From Methylobacterium soli (lineage in GTDB: Bacteria > Pseudomonadota > Alphaproteobacteria > Rhizobiales > Beijerinckiaceae), in assembly GCF_008806385.1 (NCBI RefSeq), contig NZ_VZZK01000041.1, positions 1 to 47,051 on the forward strand: a stretch of 47,051 nt of DNA. The letters run 5' to 3'. Positions 9,642 to 18,355 of the stretch are shown in pieces; positions within the stretch are counted from its first letter, which is position 1, and every line of letters starts with the position of its first letter. Position numbers and translations under genes: made by a program. The notes beneath the pieces were generated by a model. The model was not told the origin of the DNA and made no database searches. It saw only the letters and a program-made list of their open reading frames with translations.

Positions 9642-11312
9642 CTAGCGGCGGGCCGACTGCGCCTGAAGCTCCCTGTAGCGCGCGATGGCCGCTCGCGCGT
9701 TGAACAGCATCCGGTCCGGACCAAGCTCCTGATCCAGGCCTGCTCGCCGCACCATGTCGAGCACGCCCGGGTTGAGGCCCACGAGCCAGACGGTCACGCT
9801 GGTGCGTCGCGTGCCGTCCCGCAGCATCTGCAGCGCCGAATACTCGATGTCGGGCACGCGGCTGAGGTCGAGGGCGACGACGCGCGGCCCGCGCTCGGCA
9901 ATCAGCGCCCGGATCCGGTCGGCCACGTTCTGCGCGTTGGCAAAGTACAGGCGCCCCTCCGGCCGCAGGATCAGGAGGCCCTCGAACGTCTCGTCGTCGG
10001 GGTGCTCCGGCGACAGGGGGCGCAGAACGTCGGCCCCGTGCTTGCGCGCGACGATCGAGACGCGGGGATGGGCGGTCTGGAGAGCGAGGCCGAGGAGCGA
10101 GAGGACGATGGCGACGACAATGCCCTGGAGGGTCCCGAAGACCAGCACTCCGAGGGAAGCGACGATTGACCAGCGGAATTCCATCCGCCGCACCTTGAAG
10201 ATGGCCCGGAACTCCGCCGGCTGGATGAGGCTGGCCGAGTAGACGATCACGACCGCCGCGAGGGTCGCCTGCGGCAGGAGGCCGAGGATCGGCGCCAGGA
10301 GCAGCATCGTGGCGAGGGCAGCCGCGGCCGACACGAGCGAGGCCGCCTGCGTCCGGCCTCCGGCGGCCCGCACGACCCCGGTCTGCGAGGTCCCGCCACC
10401 GGCCGGCATGGCCCCGAACAAGGCACCTCCCAGGTTTGCCGCCCCGGTGGCGACCAGCTCACGATTGGCGTTGAGCGGCGGGTCGCCCGGAGCCGCGAAG
10501 GCCCGCCCCGCGGCGATGCTCTCCGTGAAGCTCATCAGGGCGATGCCCAGGGCCCCCGGCAGGAGAGCCTGGACCAAAGTCAGGTCGGGCATGGTCAGGG
10601 AGGGGAGGCCCGGCGGGATCGTCCCGACGGTCGAGACGCCCCATGCGTCGAGGCCGAGCAGCCAGGTGGCCGCGATGGCGGCCGCGACCGTGACGAGCGG
10701 GGCCGGCGAATGCGGCCTGAGGCGCTCGGCGCCGACGAGCACGGCGAGCGTCACCCCCGCGACAGCCAGAGTCGGCAGGGACGTCTCGGGGAGATGGCGG
10801 ACGAGGCTGGCGAGGTCGACGAAGAACGATTGCTTGGCGGGGTGGAGCCCGAGGAGCTTGGGGGCTTGGTCCAGCAGGATCACGAGGCCGATTCCGGCCT
10901 TGAACCCCGTCAGGACCGGCACGGAGATGAAGCTGGCGACGAAGCCGAGCTTCAGCAATCTGGCCGCGAGCAGCAGCGCGCCGACGAGCGCCGTCAGCGT
11001 TGCCGTGGCGGCTACGAGCCTCGCCGGATCGCCACCCGGCACCACGCCGGCGATTTCGGCGCCTGTCAGGATGGCCAGCGTCGTGGTCGAACTCACGCTG
11101 AGGACGCGCGACGAGCCCAGCAGGCCATAGATGAGCGCGGGAACGAAGGCGGTGTAGAGGCCGACCGCCACCGGCAGCCCGGCCACGGTGGCGAAGGCCA
11201 TCGCCTTCGGAAGGACGACGGCCGCGGCGGTGAGCCCGGCCACGACGTCGAAGCGGAGTTCTGTCGGCGTGCCTGTCCCGAAGGCCGGCGTCGTCGATCC
11301 GAGGCCCCTCAT
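9642..11312 (-). CDS. SulP-family anion transporter with STAS domain
   Basis: This 556-residue inner-membrane transporter of the SulP/SLC26 family carries sulfate, bicarbonate or a similar anion. About the first 420 residues are hydrophobic with roughly 10-14 membrane spans, starting with the signature stretch DVVAGLTAAAVVLPKAMAFA and PVAVGLYTAFVPALIYGLLG. The C-terminal 120 residues form a cytoplasmic STAS domain (GRLYFANAQNVADRI, then VVALDLSRVPDIEYSALQML). In bacteria this domain regulates the transporter or docks partners. The open frame extends 30 codons upstream, but ATG at 11312 has a strong GGAGGAG ribosome-binding site a few bases before it and the upstream part is arginine-rich, so the shorter form is chosen. 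The downstream neighbour on the other strand ends convergently 210 bp away. The exact anion cannot be told from sequence. Confidence 0.93.
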   Translation of the reverse strand: MRGLGSTTPAFGTGTPTELRFDVVAGLTAAAVVLPKAMAFATVAGLPVAVGLYTAFVPALIYGLLGSSRVLSVSSTTTLAILTGAEIAGVVPGGDPARLVAATATLTALVGALLLAARLLKLGFVASFISVPVLTGFKAGIGLVILLDQAPKLLGLHPAKQSFFVDLASLVRHLPETSLPTLAVAGVTLAVLVGAERLRPHSPAPLVTVAAAIAATWLLGLDAWGVSTVGTIPPGLPSLTMPDLTLVQALLPGALGIALMSFTESIAAGRAFAAPGDPPLNANRELVATGAANLGGALFGAMPAGGGTSQTGVVRAAGGRTQAASLVSAAAALATMLLLAPILGLLPQATLAAVVIVYSASLIQPAEFRAIFKVRRMEFRWSIVASLGVLVFGTLQGIVVAIVLSLLGLALQTAHPRVSIVARKHGADVLRPLSPEHPDDETFEGLLILRPEGRLYFANAQNVADRIRALIAERGPRVVALDLSRVPDIEYSALQMLRDGTRRTSVTVWLVGLNPGVLDMVRRAGLDQELGPDRMLFNARAAIARYRELQAQSARR

Positions 11313-11477
11313 CTGCGCTCCTCCGCGTCCGGCGCGGGCACGTGAGCCGATCCGACCGGTGCGCCGTCGTTTCAGGCAGGAGGCGCCGAGCGGCGTCGCC
11401 ATGGCCCGCCCTCCGCGGCCGAGGCCGGCACTCGGATGCGGAGGGCCGGGCGGGTCGGTTCGCCCCCGACGATGATC

Positions 11478-11906
11478 TCAATGCACGCCGTCGTCCATGC
11501 GGATGAGGGTTCGCCGGAGGATCTCGAAGATGACGGCGGTCGACCAGCCGAACAGCAGGATGCCGTTCATGGCGGCGACCGGGCCGAGGAGACGCCAGCG
11601 CGCAGCCGGGACGATGTCGCCGTAGCCCAGCGTCGTATAGTTCACGAAGGCGAAATACAGGTGATCGGCGCCGGCCGGGGCGACGCCCACGGCCCGATAC
11701 ACGACCGCCCAGATCATGACCTCCAGGGTGTGGGCCGCCATGAGGACGCACACGGCGGAGGACATGACCCGCGCCAGCGACAGGCTGCTATATCCGCGGA
11801 TCCCGGCCTGCGCGCGGGCCACCTTGAGGATGACGGCCATCATGAACGAATGGATCGTGATGCTGCAGATGCTCGCACCCGCACCGATCGCCAGTTGAGC
11901 CAGCAT
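11478..11906 (-). CDS. small K+-channel-like membrane protein (ion channel family)
   Basis: This 142-residue inner-membrane protein has a potassium-channel pore. The selectivity-filter motif TTLGYGDIVP at about residues 91-100 sits between hydrophobic helices at about 104-130 and two earlier helices (about 5-30 and 43-73). This is the usual layout of the Ion_trans_2 pore family with an extra N-terminal span. No RCK/TrkA-N domain follows, so gating is unknown. The open frame runs 234 codons further upstream, but that part is arginine/proline/serine-rich shadow sequence. ATG at 11906 has GGAGG eight bases before it and opens directly into the first helix. The SulP gene follows on the same strand 165 bp downstream, so co-transcription is possible. 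Confidence 0.85.
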   Translation of the reverse strand: MLAQLAIGAGASICSITIHSFMMAVILKVARAQAGIRGYSSLSLARVMSSAVCVLMAAHTLEVMIWAVVYRAVGVAPAGADHLYFAFVNYTTLGYGDIVPAARWRLLGPVAAMNGILLFGWSTAVIFEILRRTLIRMDDGVH

Positions 11907-12169
11907 CGCCAACCTCCACCGCGCTCCGCCCGAGCATCGGCACAGGATTGGGCGACTGGTCCGAGCTCGCTGCGCTCTCGCGGGCATCCTGATCCCCGAG
12001 GGAGCCAGGATGCGAGCGTCGACGCGCGGTTGCCATGTCCCGGGAGGGGCGCTGCCGGATTCGTGCGGTCGCGGACGAATCCGCTGAAACTCGGCGGATC
12101 GGGAGCTTGGCCGTTCACCGAGGGGCCGGAACCTGCTCTGATGCGGTCTGGACAATGCGGGGCCGGACC

Positions 12170-12298
12170 ATGGCGGATCTTCGAACCCTTCGCGCGCAGC
12201 TCGAATCCGAGGCCGGGCTGACGAAGCTCTACGCCTTCGTGTTCCTGGTCGTCGCGGCCGATTGCGCGGTGACCGCGTACGGCATCCTCTCCCAGTAG
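12170..12298 (+). CDS. predicted 42-residue single-pass membrane protein
   Basis: This short frame encodes a charged N-terminal helix (about 1-20: RTLRAQLESEAGLTK) followed by one hydrophobic segment (about 20-40: LYAFVFLVVAADCAVTAYGI) and ends in TAG. That is the typical build of a small membrane protein. The frame continues upstream to 12035, but that part is arginine-rich and non-hydrophobic. An alternative ATG exists at 12155, and neither has a convincing ribosome-binding site. No family is recognised. It sits between the channel gene and ppk2, both on the other strand. Confidence 0.45.
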   Translation: MADLRTLRAQLESEAGLTKLYAFVFLVVAADCAVTAYGILSQ

Positions 12299-12555
12299 AG
12301 GGGACCATCCTGCGGATGACGGCGACCTGTCCCTGCGCTGGCAGGCTGCTCCGCTCGCCGATGGCCCTGAAAAGCCCCCGCAATCGCGACGCGGCGCCCG
12401 GAGGTCGCGCGGTGACACCTCTGTGCCCCGCAAAGAATGCTCGGCCATGGCGCTGTCCCGGCTGTGCCTCATCTGATCCCCGATGCGCCAGCCCTGCCGT
12501 CACGGCGAGCCCTGGCCGTTGACGGCGGTAAGGGTTCCGGCCGGCGCGCACCGTC

Positions 12556-13398
12556 TCAGTACCGTTCGGGGACGAAGCGCCTGTCCCGGAGTGCGTCGTC
12601 GTAGGCATTCGCCTTGCCGCGCTTGGGCAGCGTCACCGCCTCGCGCTTCTGCTCCCTGTAGGGGATGAGGTGGAGGAGGTGAGCGATGCAGTTGAGGCGC
12701 GCCCGCCGCTTGTCGTCCGAGCGGATGACGTGCCAGGGCGCGTCGTCGGTGTCGGTGGCCGCCAGCATCGCGTCGCGTGCTTTCGAGAATTCATACCAGC
12801 GCCCGTAGGATTCGAGATCCATCGGACTCAGCTTCCACTGTCGGAGCGGATCCTCGATCCGAGCCTGGAAGCGCCGCTTCTGCTCCTGCTTGCCCACTTC
12901 CAGCCAGAACTTGATGAGCTGGGTCCCGCCATCGACGATGAAGCGCTCGATGCGCGGACAGAGATCGAGGAAGCGGTGATACTCCGCCTCGCTGCAGAAG
13001 CCTAAGACGTGCTCGACGCCGGCGCGATTGTACCAGCTGCGGTCGAAGATCACGATCTCGCCCGCGGCCGGGAAATGCTCGACGTAGCGCTGGATGAAGA
13101 TCTGGGTTTTCTGCCGGTCGGATGGGGCCGGCAGCGCGACGACGCGGAACACGCGCGGGCTGACCCGCTCGGTGATGGCCTTGATCGTGCCGCCCTTGCC
13201 GGCCGCGTCCCGTCCCTCGAAGACGACGATGATACGGGCACCCGTGCGCTTGACCCAGTCCTGCAGGTGGCAAAGCTGCACCTGCAGCTTGTGCAACTCC
13301 CGCTCATAGGTCTTGCGCTTGAGCTTGGCCGCATCGTCCCGTGCGGCCTCGTCGGGTCCATCGCGGTCCGGGTCCTGCGTAGGGATGTCGTGCATCAT
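12556..13398 (-). CDS. ppk2: polyphosphate kinase 2 (PPK2, class I type)
   Basis: This 280-residue cytosolic enzyme transfers phosphate between polyphosphate and nucleoside diphosphates (ADP or GDP to ATP or GTP, or the reverse). The Walker A loop EGRDAAGKGG is at residues 61-70 and the Walker B/lid-anchor segment IVIFDRSWYNR at 115-125. The basic lid follows, with QEQKRRFQARIEDPLRQWK near 190-210, and the protein ends with the family-typical RFVPERY. A single PPK2 domain of this length and the KLSPMDLES motif fit the class I (diphosphate-phosphorylating) group; nucleotide preference cannot be told. Two ATG codons stand at 13398 and 13395 and either could start it. It lies upstream of no obvious partner on its strand, and neighbouring transport genes suggest a stress or ion-homeostasis setting. 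Confidence 0.94.
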   Translation of the reverse strand: MMHDIPTQDPDRDGPDEAARDDAAKLKRKTYERELHKLQVQLCHLQDWVKRTGARIIVVFEGRDAAGKGGTIKAITERVSPRVFRVVALPAPSDRQKTQIFIQRYVEHFPAAGEIVIFDRSWYNRAGVEHVLGFCSEAEYHRFLDLCPRIERFIVDGGTQLIKFWLEVGKQEQKRRFQARIEDPLRQWKLSPMDLESYGRWYEFSKARDAMLAATDTDDAPWHVIRSDDKRRARLNCIAHLLHLIPYREQKREAVTLPKRGKANAYDDALRDRRFVPERY

Positions 13399-13540
13399 GG
13401 ATCTTCCTCACGACGCGCCGTGAGCGTCTCACTGCGCTGGTTCGCCAGAGAACCGCTGCCCTGCCGGGCGCGCGGACGCATCGGCCCGCCGGTGACGATG
13501 GGCGATCGCGCAGCCGTGGCGTGCGGGGACGGCTGGATGG

Positions 13541-14149
13541 TCAAGCTGCACCCCCGCCGCGTCGGTCCGGGAGGTCCAGGGTGGTTCCGTCCCGGAACAG
13601 GAGGATGCGCAAACGCTCCCGCCCCAGGACGCGACCGAGTTCCCGGAACGCGAAATACGGGATCAGCGCCACCGCCATGATCAAGCCCGCCGTCGCGAGG
13701 CCGCTGACGCCGCCCCCGCCGATGGTTGGCACGCTGTCGGCCCAGGACTTTCCGCGCCAGAGCCCGAGCACCGTCTCCTCGAGCGCGTAAGCGCCGACGA
13801 GGAGCACCCCGAACACGCAGGACCGGGCCAGGATCGGATAGACCAGCGGTCGCCCGCGGAAATAGGGGAGCACATCCAGGCTCTCGGCCACGAGCATGAC
13901 CTTCGCCAGGATCCAGGCATTGATGAAAGCCAGACCGTAGAATCCGTAGCTCATCCCATGGCGCGACAGGACGATGTGCTCGTGGAGGATGAAGAGCCCG
14001 AAGACGACCCAGAGATAGACGAAGATGCCGAGGATCCGCTTGGCCTCCTCAAGCATCCAGCGGGCGGTCCGCTGCATCCGGCCGCCGGCTTGGTCCGCCG
14101 CTGCCGGAGCGAGGGTCGGGACGGGGGAGGAAGGCAGCGGTTCGCGCAT
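13541..14149 (-). CDS. four-helix membrane protein of unknown function
   Basis: This 202-residue inner-membrane protein has a polar, proline-rich N-terminus (about 1-30) followed by four hydrophobic segments at about 37-58 (GIFVYLWVVFGLFIL), 68-90, 105-125 (ILARSCVFGVLLVGAYALE) and 145-170. A basic cytoplasmic tail follows, with ELGRVLGRERLRILLF and a glycine-rich end. No catalytic motif is visible and I do not recognise a named family. The frame extends to a GTG at 14158, but ATG at 14149 is preferred. It is encoded upstream of ppk2 on the same strand with a 142-bp gap, so the two may be co-transcribed, but nothing links their functions. Confidence 0.78.
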   Translation of the reverse strand: MREPLPSSPVPTLAPAAADQAGGRMQRTARWMLEEAKRILGIFVYLWVVFGLFILHEHIVLSRHGMSYGFYGLAFINAWILAKVMLVAESLDVLPYFRGRPLVYPILARSCVFGVLLVGAYALEETVLGLWRGKSWADSVPTIGGGGVSGLATAGLIMAVALIPYFAFRELGRVLGRERLRILLFRDGTTLDLPDRRGGGAA

Positions 14150-15056
14150 GGACACCACTCGCCACAGCCTGGAAGCCGGCAGCCCCAGCTTAGTCGTCTC
14201 TGCCTCTGCTGCTTGATCGAGCGGGACGCCGGGCCATCATCCCGACGCCCGCCACGGTCGATCCGGGCTCAACGGAGGGCTCGCGGGGTCACCGGTGAGA
14301 GCGCCTGACGGATCGGGGGAGACCGGGCGCGAAGCGTCAGTTCGATGAGATTGCGCGGGAGACACGAAATTTCACAAGACCGAACGAAAGGCGATGAGCC
14401 AGCGCAAATCGCTGGTTCGCGTCATCTTGAGTAATTTTGCTGAACAGCGTCAAATGGCGTGGCGCAACGTGAGTGTGACCCCAACTGCAATCGCAGCTTG
14501 GATCACGGCGCGCACGACCTTTGTCTGGCCCTGAGGGCTGGGTTCACCTGATCCACAACTTGGAAACATCCACTTCCAGGCAATCAAAGCCCCGAGAGCG
14601 CGTCATTGAAGCTGGACGGTCGCGGGATGGCTGCTTCGAAGGGTTCATGAAGCGAAGCGGACACTCCGGTCTCGACCCTGAGAAGCCATTCGATGCGTCT
14701 ACAATGATGGACCGCTGATAGGGGCATAGCGGACCTCCAATGGAGCCTTTCGAGCGACGACAGATGGGCGTGACTGTTCCGAAGCGTTCCAGGGCTTGAA
14801 GGGACGAGGCGTTCCAGAATGTGATGCCATCCATTGGAAGAAGGCTGAGCGGCCGTTTCGATCGTTCCCCACGGGCAAGCCCCATCGGAACGCTGGCGCC
14901 CTGAGATCGCGCTCGCTGTGTCCGGTCCGCACCAAGGCGCAGCAGTTGACGTCCTGCAACCTACGGTCGAGTTTGACGAGACCGTTGCTGAAGCCGTCCC
15001 AACGCCTCACAGAAAAATTCTGACGCCGGCGCATTCAGATCCTGAGAGTCGCCACG
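14150..15056. other. 907-bp gap without a supported gene
   Basis: Short frames at 14521-15034 overlap on both strands and none shows a domain, signal peptide or ribosome-binding site. Composition is less GC-rich than the coding flanks. A small perfect inverted repeat (CCAGCG, five-base loop, CGCTGG) lies at 14399-14415 without a following T-run, so it is probably not a terminator. The 14520-15030 part may be a decayed gene or dispersed non-coding element; I cannot identify it. The yiaW-yiaV promoter should lie near 14950-15050. Confidence 0.45.
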
Positions 15057-15296
15057 ATGCCGCTCATCGACCTTTTCGCCTGGATTGTCCTGCTGGTCGT
15101 GATCGCGACCCTCGTCGCCGCGCTCGTCGCGCTGGGAGTGATGCCGGGCCGGATTGCGCGTCGTCGCGGCCATCCCTGGGCCGAGGCGGTGGCCATCGGG
15201 AGCTGGGCCACCCTGGTCTTCGGGTTCGTGTTCTGGCCGCTGGTGCTGGTCTGGGCCTACGTCGATGTCCCGGCCAAGCGAGATACGGTCCGATGA
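15057..15296 (+). CDS. yiaW: YiaW-like DUF3302 inner-membrane protein
   Basis: This 79-residue protein has two hydrophobic spans (about 4-28, DLFAWIVLLVVIATLVAALVA, and 47-70, GSWATLVFGFVFWPLVLVWAY) separated by the basic, polar loop RIARRRGHPWAEA. That is the DUF3302 pattern of Escherichia coli YiaW. Its stop overlaps the start of the HlyD-family gene (ATGA at 15293-15296), a classic translational-coupling arrangement and the same gene pair as yiaV/yiaW in E. coli. The role is unknown; by context it is an inner-membrane companion of the membrane-fusion protein. Confidence 0.88.
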   Translation: MPLIDLFAWIVLLVVIATLVAALVALGVMPGRIARRRGHPWAEAVAIGSWATLVFGFVFWPLVLVWAYVDVPAKRDTVR

Positions 15297-16228
15297 TCGT
15301 CGTCCTGCTGAACAGCTACATCGCGCTCTTGGTCCTGTTCGTCTGGCTTGGCTTCGTCCGCCTGAACTTGTTCTGGAAACTCTCGCCGGTCCTCGTGCTC
15401 CTCGCGCTGCTCCTCGGATTGTTCATCCCGATGGGCTGGGGAGCGCCATGGGGCGCGGCGGCGGTCATCCGCAACTCGGTCCAGATTATTCCGTCGGTTG
15501 CCGGCGAGGTGGTCGACGTGCCGGCCGTCGCCAACACGCCCGTTCAGGAAGGCGACGTCCTGTTCCGCATCGACCCAGTTCCCTACAAGTCACAGGCCGA
15601 TGCCATCAATGCACAGCTCAAGCTTGCAGAGACCCGCCTCACCGAGATGTCGCAGCTGCAGAACCGAGGGACCGGCCGCGCCTTCGACGTCGAGCAGCGC
15701 CAAGCCGAGGTCGATCAGCTGAAGGCCCAGCTTGATGGGGCGACGTGGAACCTCGACAAGACCACGGTGCGCGCGCCCGCCGCCGGCTACGTGACCAACC
15801 TGGCGCTTCGGAAGGGCGCGCGTGTCACCGCCCAGTCGGCCGTGATGGCTTTCATCGACACCTCCGAGACGATCCTGGGCGCGGAGATCCCGCAGATCGA
15901 CGCGCGCTACATCGAGCCCGGGCAGCCCGTCGAGGTCACGTTCAAAGCCTTCCCAGGCGAGGTCCATGCCGGCCGGGTCGAGGCGGTGCTGCAGGCCATC
16001 GCGACCGGCCAGACGCAGCCTGGCGGGCTCGCGGTCGCACCATCGGAGGTTCAGGCGGCACCCTTCGTGGTTCGGTTCAAGCTCGATGACCCGGCTGTGG
16101 GCCGCCGCCTTCCGGCGGGCAGCACCGGCACGGCCGCTGTCTACACCGAGCACGTTCAGGCTGCGCACGTGATCCGAAAGGTCGTGCTGCGGCAGACCGC
16201 GATCCTGAACTACGTCAACCCATTCTGA
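15293..16228 (+). CDS. yiaV: HlyD/EmrA-type membrane-fusion protein (YiaV-like)
   Basis: This 311-residue periplasmic adaptor is anchored by N-terminal hydrophobic segments (about 1-55, MIVVLLNSYIALLVLFVWLG and a second span). The biotinyl-lipoyl-like half VQIIPSVAGEVVDVPAVANT is at about 62-80, a helical hairpin at about 100-145 (DAINAQLKLAETRLTEM ... QAEVDQLKAQLDGATWNL), and the second lipoyl half TTVRAPAAGYVTNLALRKG at about 150-170. A beta-barrel region and the C-terminal membrane-proximal domain follow. Such proteins couple an inner-membrane partner to an outer-membrane channel or act in envelope maintenance. No transporter gene is adjacent, as is also true of YiaV. The frame runs upstream to 14918, but ATG at 15293 overlaps the yiaW stop and begins the membrane anchor. 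Confidence 0.92.
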   Translation: MIVVLLNSYIALLVLFVWLGFVRLNLFWKLSPVLVLLALLLGLFIPMGWGAPWGAAAVIRNSVQIIPSVAGEVVDVPAVANTPVQEGDVLFRIDPVPYKSQADAINAQLKLAETRLTEMSQLQNRGTGRAFDVEQRQAEVDQLKAQLDGATWNLDKTTVRAPAAGYVTNLALRKGARVTAQSAVMAFIDTSETILGAEIPQIDARYIEPGQPVEVTFKAFPGEVHAGRVEAVLQAIATGQTQPGGLAVAPSEVQAAPFVVRFKLDDPAVGRRLPAGSTGTAAVYTEHVQAAHVIRKVVLRQTAILNYVNPF

Positions 16229-16257
16229 GCGCGTCAGCGCGTGACGGGGAGAGAGCC

Positions 16258-17334
16258 ATGAAGGGGAACGTTCTCGCAGCGCTTGCCGCGGCTGGTCTCG
16301 CCTTCGCCGCCCACGCGCGGGACGCAACCTCGCCTGAGGAGACTCCACGTCAAGGCGCCACGCCGTCCGGTGCCGAAGGCAGCCCCATTCCCGTCACGCC
16401 CGACAATTTTCCCCGCGCCGAGAGCGACCTCTACTTCGGCAACATCGTCAAGGACGGCGGCCTCGGTCAGTTCGTCCACCGGCGCGAGCCAGCGGCGATC
16501 GACAACCAGACCGTCATCCGGCTCAACCGCGACACCCTCTATTCCGCAGCGGTCTTCGACCTCGATGCAGGGCCCGTGACGGTCACCCTGCCCGAGGCGG
16601 GCAAGCGCTTCATGTCGCTGCAGGTCATCGACGAGGATCAGTACACGCCTCAGGTTGCCTACGGCGCCGGCACCCACACCCTCACCAGAGAGAAGATCGG
16701 CACCCGCTACGTCATCACGGCGATCCGGACCCTCGTCGATCCCACCGATCCGAAGGACGTGGCGGCGGTCCACGCCCTGTAGGATGCAATCAAGGTGGAT
16801 CAGCCCGGTGGTCCCGGAACATTCGCGGCGCCACGATGGGACCCAGCAAGTCAGAGAAAGGTCCGCGAGGCCCTGCTGGCCCTGGCCTCGACGCTTCCCG
16901 ACACCAAGGGGATGTTCGGGCCCAAGGAGGCCGTTGACCCGGTCAGGCGGCTGATCGGCTCGGCCTCGGCCTGGGGCGGCAACCCGGAGAAGGACGCCCT
17001 CTACCTCAGCGTCACCCCGGCGAGGAACGACGGCAAGACCGTCTACAAGCTCGATGTCGCCAACGTGCCCGTCGATGGCTTCTGGTCGGTCAGCGTCTAC
17101 GATGCGCAGGGGTACTACCAACCGAACGACCTGAACGCCTACACGCTCAACAACATCACGGCGAGGACGAGCGGAGACGGCTCCATCGCCGTCCAGTTCG
17201 GCGGCTGCGACGACAAAGTTGTCAACTGCCTTCCGACCATGCCAGGCTGGAACTACCTCGTGCGCCTGTACCGTCCGCGAGCCGAGATCCTCAGCGGCGC
17301 ATGGACCTTCCCCGTGGCCCGGCCAGTAAACTGA
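16258..17334 (+). pseudogene. DUF1254/DUF1214 secreted protein interrupted by an in-frame amber codon
   Basis: Codons 1-174 (16258-16779) encode a signal peptide (MKGNVLAALAAAGLAFAAHA) and a DUF1254 region with FPRAESDLYFGNIVKDGG, IRLNRDTLYSAAVFDLDAG and LQVIDEDQYTPQV. TAG at 16780-16782 stops the frame within ...VAAVHAL. The same frame continues without shift (DAIKVDQPGG...) through a DUF1214 region to 17334, with WGGNPEKDALYL, YKLDVANVPVDGFWSVSVYD and GWNYLVRLYRPR. Together these make one 358-codon protein of normal family layout. A single C-to-T change (CAG to TAG) would explain the break. A GTG at 16795 could restart translation but would give a fragment with no signal peptide. The start has a good GGGGAGAG ribosome-binding site and lies 29 bp after yiaV, suggesting one transcript. 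Function of the family is not established. Confidence 0.88.
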
Positions 17335-17678
17335 AGTCGAGCCCTCCGCTCTCTCAAGGGCCCGGGCAGGCTGAGGCTCCATAGCGCCCGATGCGAGAAC
17401 GCCCGCTATCGGAGGAGAAGCAGCCACTTGCGTAAGCTCGGCTAACTGCCCGCTTCCCACCCGTTCCAGTCGTAGGTTCCTGTTTCACCGAAAGCCCGAA
17501 AGACCCAGGGCCTGCTATGGGCCGATCGCTGTCGCCTACCTATGTCGGGGAACCGTCATTTTCTCGGCAAGGAGGTAGCGGACGGCTTCGAATTGTTCGG
17601 CTGAGGCAAGACCCATTGGAACGGAGCCTGGGCAAACTCGGATTACGCAGAGCAGCCGACTACTTATTGTTGCAATTA
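17335..17678. other. 344-bp convergent gap
   Basis: This lies between the end of the interrupted DUF1254 gene and the end of the FUSC-like gene on the other strand. GAGCCCT near 17339 and AGGGCCC near 17357 could form a weak hairpin ending the left transcript, but no T-run follows. Nothing else was recognised. Confidence 0.4.
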
Positions 17679-18296
17679 TCATACACTGATCCCCAAGCGG
17701 CGATTGATGCGCGCCACCACCCAGACAGTTCCGATCGCCGCGCAAATGCCCCAGCCGACTTCGAACACGCGAGACGCGAGCATCCGCTGGGGTGTGCCCA
17801 CGTGGGGAACCAGCAGGATGATCGTGGCCGTGATGGCGGACAGACGCGCCGCGCTCTCAACATTCACCAACCAGCACGCGAGGATCGAGAGCACCACGGC
17901 CGCCGCATAACTCGGCAGGTCCTGCCCGATCGCCAGGAAGACAAACAAGCCGATCACACCACCGATGGCTGCTCCCACAAACTGGTCTCGCGCGACCAAG
18001 CGCGCTGCTCCAAACTCTGTCTGCGCAACTGCAAGCGCGGTAATCGCACCCCAGAAGCCTTCCCTAAGACCGAGCGACTGTGTCGGCAGGTACGCAATGA
18101 GGGCAGCGATGGCGGACATGATGCCGTGCGCAGTCCCGCGAGTGAGGCGGCGTCCGAACGGCACTTGTTTCTGGAGGCGTGAGATCTGATCCGCCAGCCA
18201 GAGAATACGCGCTCCGTTGCGCTCGGCTGCACGCGTTTCCTGAGCAATCGAGCGCGTCGTGTCCTGATTGCGCGTTTCGACTGAGCCAACTGGCAT
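17679..18296 (-). CDS. FUSC/aromatic-acid-exporter-like membrane protein
   Basis: This 205-residue inner-membrane protein has a polar N-terminus (about 1-50) and about five or six short hydrophobic segments: HGIMSAIAALIAYLP, FWGAITALAVAQ, FVGAAIGGVIGLFVFLAIG, YAAAVVLSILACWLVNV, ITATIILLVPHV and GWGICAAIGTVWVV. The order, with a conserved polar ATI-x-LLVPH turn and an R-x-x-E-x-G-W-G-x-x-x-A motif, is that of the FUSC-like N-terminal module of aromatic-acid exporters. Members are usually longer, so this is a short stand-alone version. The frame extends upstream as far as 20012, overlapping the permease gene, but that part is arginine-rich shadow sequence. It follows the TRAP permease on the same strand with a 59-bp gap and may be the last gene of that operon. 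Confidence 0.8.
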   Translation of the reverse strand: MPVGSVETRNQDTTRSIAQETRAAERNGARILWLADQISRLQKQVPFGRRLTRGTAHGIMSAIAALIAYLPTQSLGLREGFWGAITALAVAQTEFGAARLVARDQFVGAAIGGVIGLFVFLAIGQDLPSYAAAVVLSILACWLVNVESAARLSAITATIILLVPHVGTPQRMLASRVFEVGWGICAAIGTVWVVARINRRLGISV

Positions 18297-18355
18297 CCCG
18301 TCACCCTCATCGAGCCATCCGCGTTGCCCCGGTAGCGATTGCGCCGTCACGGCTT

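Noticed and set aside
11907..12608. N-terminal extension of the channel gene to 376 residues
   Set aside because: The extension is arginine/proline/serine-rich and runs opposite the predicted small membrane gene. A good ribosome-binding site precedes the shorter start.
14521..15034. Small overlapping frames in the gap before yiaW
   Set aside because: No ribosome-binding site, domain or signal peptide was found, and both strands are equally open.
16795..17334. Second half of the DUF1254/DUF1214 gene as an independent gene
   Set aside because: It starts at a GTG with no ribosome-binding site 12 bases after the stop, has no signal peptide and continues the same protein in the same frame.
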